Source of the DNA: Clostridia bacterium
GTDB lineage: Bacteria; Bacillota; Clostridia; Christensenellales; Aristaeellaceae
Reading direction: 5' to 3'
Assembly (NCBI GenBank): GCA_024404275.1
Contig: JAKSQG010000037.1
Span: 1-12,099, forward strand
Length of the DNA: 12,099 nucleotides
Shown: positions 6,397 to 12,099 of the stretch, one piece after another
How positions within the stretch are numbered: the stretch's first letter is position 1
Layout of the letters: each line of letters begins with the position of its first letter
The notes under the pieces: model-generated
The model's input: the letters and a program-made list of their open reading frames with translations, nothing else
What the model was told of the DNA's origin: nothing
The model's database searches: none
Position numbers and translations under genes: made by a program

Positions 6397-7354
6397 GCCG
6401 ATTCTGTCGCTGGCCCCGATGGCCGGCATTACCGACTGGCCCACACGGCTGCTTTGCTGTGAGCAAGGGTGCAACTATACCACCACCGAGATGATCAGCG
6501 CCATGGGGCTATTACAAGCACCTTCCGATTCCGTTGTATACCGGTATCTGCTCAGTGTCAGTCCCGATGAAAAACCGCCTGTCGCACAGCTCTTCGGGCA
6601 TGAGCCCGGCTATTTGGCCCAAGCAGCGGCAAAGCTGACTGATATGGGCATTTTCAGCGGCATCGATATCAACATGGGCTGCCCCGCCCCCAAGGTGACC
6701 GGCTCCGGCTCGGGCAGCGCGCTGATGCGTGATCTGCCCCTGGCGGAAAAGATCATCAAAGCTGTTCGGAAAAGCACCTCCCTGCCGCTAAGCGTCAAGA
6801 TGCGTCTGGGCTGGGACGAGCAGCATATCACCGCCCCCGAGCTGGCTCACATCTGTGAGGACAGCGGCTGTGATCTCATCACCGTACACGGCCGCACCCG
6901 CGACCAACAATACTCGGGGCAGGCTGACTGGGACGCTATTGCCGCCATCTGCGACGTTGTTCATCTTCCGGTGCTTCTGAACGGAGACATCACTACTGCA
7001 GATGATGCCCTGCGTGCGCTTCAATACTGCCGCTGTGCCGGCATTGCCATCGGCCGCGGTGCACTCGGAAACCCCTTTATTTTTTCCCAGATTGCCTCCG
7101 CTCTTAAAGGCGAAGTTCCCACGCTTCCCACTGTCCGGCGGCTGACGGACATCGCCGTGCGCCATGTCCGCCTGATGGCAGAATGGAAGGGTGAACGGGG
7201 AGCCGTGATCGAAATGCGCAAACACCTGTGCTGGTACATTCACGGCAAGCCCGGCGCTGCCCGTCTGCGTACCCGCATCGTGACAACCGAATCCCTGACA
7301 GATGTAATCGAACTGTTAAACGAATATGCCGAAACAGCCGTTTGTCCCCTCTAA
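6386..7354 (+). CDS. dus: tRNA-dihydrouridine synthase (DusB-like)
   Basis: The product (322 aa) is an FMN-dependent enzyme that reduces specific uridines in tRNA to dihydrouridine with NADPH. The N-terminal APMAGITDWPTR binds the flavin region. The catalytic cysteine is Cys99 in INMGCPAPKV, with the usual general-acid environment. KMRLGW, VHGRTR (His168), NGDI (199-202) and IGRGALGNPF (from about 222) are flavin- or phosphate-binding elements of the TIM barrel. The C-terminal RKHLCWYIHGKPGAARLR matches the Dus helical domain that contacts tRNA. The start is one of two tandem ATGs at 6386 and 6389, both inside the end of the upstream gene. No terminator is evident before the isc promoter. The target position in tRNA is not certain from sequence alone. 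Confidence 0.94.
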   Translation: MMNEPILSLAPMAGITDWPTRLLCCEQGCNYTTTEMISAMGLLQAPSDSVVYRYLLSVSPDEKPPVAQLFGHEPGYLAQAAAKLTDMGIFSGIDINMGCPAPKVTGSGSGSALMRDLPLAEKIIKAVRKSTSLPLSVKMRLGWDEQHITAPELAHICEDSGCDLITVHGRTRDQQYSGQADWDAIAAICDVVHLPVLLNGDITTADDALRALQYCRCAGIAIGRGALGNPFIFSQIASALKGEVPTLPTVRRLTDIAVRHVRLMAEWKGERGAVIEMRKHLCWYIHGKPGAARLRTRIVTTESLTDVIELLNEYAETAVCPL

Positions 7355-7360
7355 TCCTTC

Positions 7361-7389
7361 TTGACATTTGGCAGTCGTCGTACTATAAT
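7361..7389 (+). promoter_or_regulatory. Perfect consensus promoter of the isc operon
   Basis: TTGACA (7361-7366) and TATAAT (7384-7389) are both exact and separated by exactly 17 bases. Transcription would start near 7396. A promoter this strong needs a repressor, which fits the palindrome immediately downstream and the Rrf2 regulator as first gene. Confidence 0.93.
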
Positions 7390-7396
7390 CTTCTCG

Positions 7397-7421
7397 AATC
7401 CCGATTAAATCAATCGGAATT
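7397..7421 (+). promoter_or_regulatory. Candidate IscR-type operator
   Basis: The arms AATCCCGATT (7397-7406) and AATCGGAATT (7412-7421) are inverted repeats matching at 9 of 10 positions around AAATC. The 25-base length and layout (CCCGAtT-A/T-rich-AaTCGG) parallel the E. coli type 1 IscR site, agreeing at 18 of 25 positions with the degenerate consensus as I remember it. It covers the predicted transcription start, so binding would block initiation. Confidence 0.72.
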
Positions 7422-7436
7422 TGAAAGGAGCGGCTT

Positions 7437-7847
7437 ATGAAGGTCTCCGCAAGGGGAAAATACGCCTTGATGGCCATGATGTATCTGGCCGAAAAGAACG
7501 GCGATGGTCCGCAGTCACTGCGTTCCGTAGCGCAGGATCTGCTGCCTGAACAATATACCGAGCAGCTGCTCGGCAGCCTCCGCAAGGCCGGACTGGTGTC
7601 CACCACACGCGGCGTTCTTGGCGGATATAATCTGTCCCGTCCGCCGGCAGAAATCAGCGTCGGCCAGATTCTGGATGCTACCGAAGGACCGGTCAGTCTC
7701 TCCTCCTGTGCCACCGATGAACCTTCCTGTCCGCATACCGGTAAATGCCGTACCCAAAAAGTATGGGAATACCTGACCGATCGGATCAACGGTCTTCTCT
7801 ATGGTCTCTCCCTGCAGGATATACTGGATTCAAAGGAGATGGAATAA
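7437..7847 (+). CDS. iscR: Rrf2/IscR-family Fe-S-sensing transcriptional regulator
   Basis: The product is 136 residues. It opens with MKVSARGKYALMAMMYLA and has a winged-helix region (about 27-70) ending in the Rrf2 wing RGVLGGYNLSRPP. Three cysteines, Cys91, Cys98 and Cys104 (C-x6-C-x5-C), stand where IscR binds its [2Fe-2S] cluster; E. coli IscR uses a very similar C-x5-C-x5-C. It likely represses its own operon when it holds a cluster, through the palindrome at 7397-7421. GAAAGGAG lies about 7 bases before the ATG. The cysteine desulfurase begins 2 bases after its stop. Cysteine-metabolism regulator CymR is an alternative Rrf2 member, but it lacks the cluster cysteines, so the IscR assignment is favoured. 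Confidence 0.92.
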   Translation: MKVSARGKYALMAMMYLAEKNGDGPQSLRSVAQDLLPEQYTEQLLGSLRKAGLVSTTRGVLGGYNLSRPPAEISVGQILDATEGPVSLSSCATDEPSCPHTGKCRTQKVWEYLTDRINGLLYGLSLQDILDSKEME

Positions 7848-7849
7848 AC

Positions 7850-9025
7850 TTGAATCGCATTTATATGGATAACGCCGCCACTACGGCGGTCTCTCCCGCA
7901 GTCGTTGAAAAAATGCTGCCCTATTTCACCGAATGCTACGGCAACGCCAGCAGCATTCATTCCACAGGCCGTGACGCCCGCAAAGCACTGGAAGAAGCCC
8001 GCCGTCGTGTAGCCGCCGTGCTCAACTGCAGCCCCAACGAGATTTATTTCACTTCCGGCGGTTCCGAAAGCGACAACTGGGCCCTGAAGGGCGCCGCCTT
8101 TGCCAACCGCAAGAAGGGCAAGCACATCATCACCTCCGCGGTGGAGCATCATGCCATCCTGCACACCTGCGAATACCTCGAAAAGCAGGGTTGTGAGATC
8201 ACTTACATTCCCGTGGATGCTGACGGTCTGGTCAACCCCGCCGATGTGGAAGCCGCCATCCGTCCCGATACCATCCTGATTTCCATCATGGCCGCCAATA
8301 ATGAGATTGGCACCATCGAACCTATCGAAGAGATCGCTGCCATCGCCCATGCGCATGGGGTACTGTTCCACACCGACGCCGTGCAGGCCATCGGTGCCAT
8401 CCCGGTCGATGTGCAGAAGATCGGCTGCGATATGCTTTCCCTGTCCGCGCACAAGTTCCACGGCCCCAAGGGCGTGGGTGTGCTGTATATCCGCAAGGGT
8501 GTGCGTCTTGAAAACTTCATGCACGGCGGTGCGCAGGAGCGCGGACGCCGCGCCGCCACCGAAAATGTGCCCGGAATCGTCGGTCTGGCCGAAGCCATCA
8601 CGCTGGCGACCGAAAATCTGGAAGAGAAGAACGCACGCATTGCCGCTCTTCGCGATCAGCTGATCGACGGTCTGACCGCGCTGCCCTATGTTCGTCTGAA
8701 CGGTCACAGAACCAAGCGTCTTCCCGGCAACTGCAACATTTCCGTACAGTTCATCGAAGGCGAAGCTCTGCTGCTGAGACTGGACCTGGCCGGCATTGCC
8801 GCCTCCAGCGGTTCCGCCTGTACCTCCGGTTCACTCGACCCCTCTCATGTGCTGCTGGCCATCGGTCTGCCGCACGCCATTGCCCACGGCAGCCTGCGTC
8901 TTTCCCTGTCTGATACAAACACCCAGGAAGACGTCGATTATGTACTGAACACCCTGCCCGGCATCATTGAAACCCTGCGTTCCATGTCTCCCCTCTACCA
9001 AGACTTTATGGAGGAACAGAAATAA
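7850..9025 (+). CDS. iscS: Cysteine desulfurase (IscS/NifS type)
   Basis: This pyridoxal-phosphate enzyme (391 aa) removes sulfur from cysteine to form a persulfide used for Fe-S clusters. The N-terminus MNRIYMDNAATTAVSP is typical. Lys202 in SAHKFHGPKG binds PLP, HTDAVQ contributes the cofactor aspartate, and Cys324 in SSGSACTSGS carries the persulfide on the flexible loop of group I enzymes. The start is inferred as TTG at 7850: it gives the normal family N-terminus and lies 2 bases after the regulator's stop, with AAAGGAG 11 bases upstream. The next ATG (7865) would remove the first five residues and is far from the site. The frame extends further upstream but that part overlaps the regulator gene. 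The scaffold gene overlaps its stop by one base (TAATG). Confidence 0.95.
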   Translation: MNRIYMDNAATTAVSPAVVEKMLPYFTECYGNASSIHSTGRDARKALEEARRRVAAVLNCSPNEIYFTSGGSESDNWALKGAAFANRKKGKHIITSAVEHHAILHTCEYLEKQGCEITYIPVDADGLVNPADVEAAIRPDTILISIMAANNEIGTIEPIEEIAAIAHAHGVLFHTDAVQAIGAIPVDVQKIGCDMLSLSAHKFHGPKGVGVLYIRKGVRLENFMHGGAQERGRRAATENVPGIVGLAEAITLATENLEEKNARIAALRDQLIDGLTALPYVRLNGHRTKRLPGNCNISVQFIEGEALLLRLDLAGIAASSGSACTSGSLDPSHVLLAIGLPHAIAHGSLRLSLSDTNTQEDVDYVLNTLPGIIETLRSMSPLYQDFMEEQK

Positions 9026-9405
9026 TGTATTCCGAAAAAGTAATGGATCATTTCAGCAACCCCCGCAATGTGGGCGAGATTGAAAACGCCGACGGCGTCG
9101 GCACGGTCGGCAATGCCAAGTGCGGCGACATCATGCGCATGTTCCTGAAGGTGGAAAACGGCATCATTACCGATGTCAAGTTCAAGACTTTCGGCTGCGG
9201 CGCTGCCATCGCCACCAGCTCCATGGCCACCGAAATGGTCAAAGGCAAGACCCTGAAGGAAGCGCTGCAGCTGACCAATGCCGCTGTTGCCGAAGCACTG
9301 GACGGTCTGCCGCCCGTAAAAATGCACTGTTCCCTGCTGGCTGAAGAAGCCGTCAAGGCCGCCGTTGAGGATTATATGAAAAAGCATCCGGACGCGGTCA
9401 TCTGA
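9025..9405 (+). CDS. iscU: Fe-S cluster assembly scaffold (IscU/NifU N-terminal type)
   Basis: The product is a 126-residue U-type scaffold on which [2Fe-2S] clusters are built from iron and sulfur delivered by the desulfurase. All three ligand cysteines are present: Cys33 in NAKCGD, Cys58 in FGCGAA and Cys102 in MHCSLLAEEA. The assembly aspartate, Asp35, is also present. MYSEKVMDHFSNPRNVGEIE is the standard N-terminus. It is a stand-alone scaffold domain, without the central ferredoxin-like or C-terminal thioredoxin-like domains of full NifU. GGAGG lies about 10 bases before the ATG. No hscA, hscB or ferredoxin gene follows, as is usual in Clostridia, where iscR-iscS-iscU form a short operon. 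HflX begins 15 bases after the stop. Confidence 0.96.
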   Translation: MYSEKVMDHFSNPRNVGEIENADGVGTVGNAKCGDIMRMFLKVENGIITDVKFKTFGCGAAIATSSMATEMVKGKTLKEALQLTNAAVAEALDGLPPVKMHCSLLAEEAVKAAVEDYMKKHPDAVI

Positions 9406-9420
9406 TCACCGGAGGAGATC

Positions 9421-11199
9421 ATGCCGGAAATTCATGGCAACACCGAAGGCGTACGCACCAGTGTGCTCAAAACGCTGGAAACGCTTTATGATGTCACAAT
9501 CGATTCTGAAGAATACCTGCCCACCGAGCTTGCTTCGGTCATGGGCAGGTATTCGTGCGCTTTAAACAGAGAAATTTCCCTTTATATCAGCCGCGACGGC
9601 GAAATCATGGATATCACCATCGGCGATACGGGCAGCGTTCCGCTCTCCGGCATCCGCCTTCGCCGCAGCCTCAAAAAGCTCTCCCGCATCCGCTGCATTC
9701 ACACCCATCCGAGAGGCTCTGCCGAGCTGTCGGATGTCGACCTTTCGGCGCTCAAATCCCTGATGCTGGACAGCATGTGCTCTCTCGGTGTCGATACCGA
9801 GGGCCGCATCACCGGCGTACAGGCTTCTTTCCTGCACGAAAAAGTGAACGGAGAACCCATCCCGGTCTGTACACCCATCTATCCCCTGAAGCGTTTGCCG
9901 CAGCGGGAATGGATGAATGAGATCCTTCTGTCTGAAACCCGTGTACAGCAAGGTGAGGACAAGGACGAGACCGACGCCCCTGAGCGGGCCATTCTGGTGG
10001 GTATTGATACCGATGAGTCGCTGAACGAGCTGCAGGCATTGGCCGAGAGCGCGGGCGCCGTTGTCATCGGCCGCTCCCTGCAGAAAAAGGCTCATCCCGA
10101 CTCTGCCACCTATGTGGGCAGCGGCAAAGCCGATGAGCTCTCCCTTACCGCACAGGCCATGGAGGCCGATGTCATCATTGTGGATGATGAGCTGACCGGC
10201 GCGCAGACCCATAATCTGGAAGATATCATTGGTGTCAAGGTCGTGGACCGCACTGCCCTGATTCTGGATATCTTTGCGCAGCGTGCCCGCACCGCCGAAG
10301 GCCGCCTGCAGGTCTCTCTGGCGCAGCTGAAATATCAGTCCACCCGTCTGATCGGTCAGGGTCTGGTGTTGTCCCGTCTGGCCGGCGGTATCGGTACCCG
10401 CGGTCCCGGTGAAAGCAAACTGGAAATGGACCGCCGCCGCATCCGCGAGCGCATCACGCTGCTGCGCCGCGAGCTTCAGGAGCTGGAAAACCAGCGTATG
10501 CTCCGCCGCAAGGCACGCGAAAAAAACGCCATCCCCGTTGTCGCACTGGTGGGTTACACCAACGTTGGTAAATCCACTCTGCTCAATCGGGTCAGCGGCG
10601 CTGATGTCTATGTACAGGATCGCTTGTTTGCCACGCTGGATGCCACCTCCCGCAATGTTCAATTGCCTGACGGCGGAGAGTACCTGCTGGTGGATACCGT
10701 CGGTTTCATCCGCAAGCTGCCGACCGAGCTGGTCGAGGCTTTCCATTCCACCTTGGAAGAGGCTGCTTTGGCCGACCTGCTGATCATCGTGAACGATTAC
10801 TCCTCACCGGATATGCTGCCGCAGTACGAGGTCGTCTGTCAGGTGCTTGAGCAGCTTGGCGCCACCTCGCAGCCCCGCATCCATGTGCTTAATAAGTGCG
10901 ATGCCGCTCCGGAGGAAGAGTTTGACCCACTGCCCAACGCAATTCGCATCTCCGCCAAGACAGGTGAGGGGCTTGAGTCATTGACGGCCGCCATCGCCGC
11001 CGCACTGCGCCAGGGTGAACGCAAAGTAGAAGTACTGGTTCCCTTCGCTGATTACAACGTTGTCAGCGAGATCCGTGCCCAAGGGCGCATTCTGAATGAG
11101 GATTATACCGATAACGGAACACAAGTCAGCTGCATGCTCGATGAGGCCGCTTACGGCCGTTTGCTTTCCCGTTATCCGCACATTTTCGATCCGCAGTAA
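9421..11199 (+). CDS. hflX: GTPase HflX with an N-terminal JAMM-like domain
   Basis: HflX binds the 50S subunit and splits stalled or hibernating ribosomes after stress. The product is 592 residues, against about 425 in E. coli. Residues 190-365 are the HflX N-terminal and helical domains (YVGSGKADEL at 231-240; GTRGPGESKLE at 325-335). The G domain has GYTNVGKST (378-386), DTVGF (425-429), NKCD (491-494) and SAKTG (511-515). The extra first 180 residues contain HTHPRGSAELSDVD (94-107), an exact H-x-H-x7-S-x2-D JAMM metal motif, with Glu51 in NREISLYI placed as the possible catalytic glutamate, as in RadC and MPN proteases. As I recall, many clostridial HflX proteins carry a similar extension. 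GGAGGAG lies just before the ATG. The gene is 15 bases after iscU with no terminator, so it is probably read from the isc promoter. Confidence 0.95.
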   Translation: MPEIHGNTEGVRTSVLKTLETLYDVTIDSEEYLPTELASVMGRYSCALNREISLYISRDGEIMDITIGDTGSVPLSGIRLRRSLKKLSRIRCIHTHPRGSAELSDVDLSALKSLMLDSMCSLGVDTEGRITGVQASFLHEKVNGEPIPVCTPIYPLKRLPQREWMNEILLSETRVQQGEDKDETDAPERAILVGIDTDESLNELQALAESAGAVVIGRSLQKKAHPDSATYVGSGKADELSLTAQAMEADVIIVDDELTGAQTHNLEDIIGVKVVDRTALILDIFAQRARTAEGRLQVSLAQLKYQSTRLIGQGLVLSRLAGGIGTRGPGESKLEMDRRRIRERITLLRRELQELENQRMLRRKAREKNAIPVVALVGYTNVGKSTLLNRVSGADVYVQDRLFATLDATSRNVQLPDGGEYLLVDTVGFIRKLPTELVEAFHSTLEEAALADLLIIVNDYSSPDMLPQYEVVCQVLEQLGATSQPRIHVLNKCDAAPEEEFDPLPNAIRISAKTGEGLESLTAAIAAALRQGERKVEVLVPFADYNVVSEIRAQGRILNEDYTDNGTQVSCMLDEAAYGRLLSRYPHIFDPQ

Positions 11200-11219
11200 G
11201 TTTCTCAGATGAGGTGACC

Positions 11220-12099
11220 ATGCTTAAACGCGTTCTGCTGCCGGCTTTGCTGCTTTTGCTTCTTTTTTCCATGGTACAGGCTGAGGAGCTTTCCCCCCTG
11301 CTGGAAAATGGCGGCATCCTGCAGCTGGTGAACAAAAAACACGCGCTGGATAAAAGCTATGCTCCGGACGACCTTGTCCAACCGCAGGTCGATACCCGCA
11401 AGGAGAGCCTGAAGGACAGCATTTATATGCGGCCCGAAGCCGCCGCAGCGCTTGAAGAAATGTTCATGTCTGCCATCCGCGAATCAAACGTCAAGCTGTT
11501 GGCCGTTTCAGGCTATCGTGCTTACGGAATCCAGCAGATTCTGTTTAACCGCAAAGCTTCCGCGGTCGGCGCTCAGAAGGCCAATCTGACCGTCGCACGT
11601 GCGGGACAGAGCGAACATCAAACAGGGCTGGCCATGGATGTGCAGTGCAGCGATACCCCTACACTCAGCTCGGATTTCGGCAAGACCCGGGAAGGTCAGT
11701 GGGTCGCGGAGAACGCACACCGGTTCGGCTACATCGTTCGCTACAAAGCCGAATGGGTGGATGCCACCGGTTATGCTTTTGAACCATGGCACATTCGTTA
11801 TATCGGCATCCCCCACGCCACCGCCGTCCACATGCTGGACATTCCCTACGAAACATATTATGAATATATGATCAAGCTTCCCGCCTATGCCATTGAACGC
11901 GGCAACGCCTATCTTTTGGCCGGCGCTGTACAAGACCTGATGAACGGCGACAAATCCGTTCTAAGCATCCTTGAAGCCGCTTCGGCCGATGAGGAAGCCG
12001 CTTTGAAAGCCGCTACCGCCCGTTACCTGCCCGATGAGGTCAGCTATCAGGAGGCCGTATGGCAGGTGTATCCCACTCCCGCGCCCACACTTGCGCCCC
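11220..12099 (+). CDS. Secreted VanY-like D-alanyl-D-alanine carboxypeptidase (partial)
   Basis: The frame is open to the right edge (293 codons seen, no stop). A signal peptide with a leucine-rich core (about 5-16) and a likely cleavage site after VQA (residue 21) targets it outside the membrane. Peptidase M15B (VanY) motifs follow: SGYRAYGIQQ (97-106), SEHQTGLAMD (131-140) with zinc ligands His133 and Asp140, and FEPWHIRYIG (187-196) with catalytic Glu188 and zinc ligand His191. Such enzymes trim the terminal D-Ala of peptidoglycan stem peptides. After the catalytic domain (ending near 205) comes a helical region rich in Ala and Glu, then PTPAPTLAP at the edge, which looks like the start of a Pro/Thr linker, so more protein likely follows. 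The start has AGGTG close before the ATG. Confidence 0.9.
   Translation, partial: MLKRVLLPALLLLLLFSMVQAEELSPLLENGGILQLVNKKHALDKSYAPDDLVQPQVDTRKESLKDSIYMRPEAAAALEEMFMSAIRESNVKLLAVSGYRAYGIQQILFNRKASAVGAQKANLTVARAGQSEHQTGLAMDVQCSDTPTLSSDFGKTREGQWVAENAHRFGYIVRYKAEWVDATGYAFEPWHIRYIGIPHATAVHMLDIPYETYYEYMIKLPAYAIERGNAYLLAGAVQDLMNGDKSVLSILEAASADEEAALKAATARYLPDEVSYQEAVWQVYPTPAPTLAP

Noticed and set aside
7745..7849. Upstream extension of the cysteine desulfurase frame to an ATG inside iscR
   Set aside because: It would overlap the regulator by about 100 bases, add 35 residues absent from the family, and lacks a ribosome binding site.
9562..10746. A 394-codon open frame on the minus strand opposite hflX
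   Set aside because: It is a shadow of the HflX frame, which contains all the GTPase motifs; the antisense product shows no recognisable domain.

Overview
The window looks like a chromosomal core region from a Gram-positive, Clostridia-like (Firmicutes) bacterium. The reasons are strong AGGAGG-type ribosome binding sites, short intergenic gaps, consensus sigma-A promoters (TTGACA-N17-TATAAT), an iscR-iscS-iscU set without hscBA or fdx, a long clostridial-type HflX, and a VanY-like carboxypeptidase with a signal peptide. G+C is moderate to high (about 60% in four tldD lines I counted) but clearly lower around the Nudix gene (about 42% over 1201-1440). No rRNA, tRNA, CRISPR array, transposase or integrase is visible. 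There is no gene-free stretch longer than about 140 bases.

Layout. 1-83 is the 3' tail of an unknown gene. 118-1459 (+) holds a half-size EamA/DMT transporter, a YkvA-type DUF1232 membrane protein and a Nudix hydrolase. msrA (1547-2074, -) faces them and ends at its own terminator. From a divergent promoter region, a Cof-type HAD phosphatase (2209-3027, +) follows; an in-frame TAG at codon 169 splits it. It lies upstream of tldD and tldE (3065-5799), which end at a strong terminator. A membrane-anchored orphan (5896-6396) overlaps a dus tRNA-dihydrouridine synthase (6386-7354). Next comes an Fe-S assembly operon: a perfect consensus promoter, a 25-bp IscR-like palindrome, an Rrf2/IscR regulator, cysteine desulfurase and U-type scaffold (7361-9405). 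A 592-aa HflX GTPase with an N-terminal JAMM-like domain (9421-11199) follows closely. The window ends inside a secreted D,D-carboxypeptidase-like gene (11220 onward).

How the genes work together. The regulator has three cysteines placed like the cluster ligands of IscR, so it probably senses Fe-S status and represses its own operon through the palindrome just after the -10 box. IscS supplies sulfur from cysteine to the IscU-type scaffold. TldD and TldE are expected to form one heteromeric protease. HflX (ribosome rescue), Dus (tRNA modification) and MsrA (methionine sulfoxide repair) are housekeeping or stress functions. I see no defence system, prophage or biosynthetic cluster. The points most worth following are the interrupted HAD gene, the JAMM-like domain fused to HflX, and the IscR-like operator.
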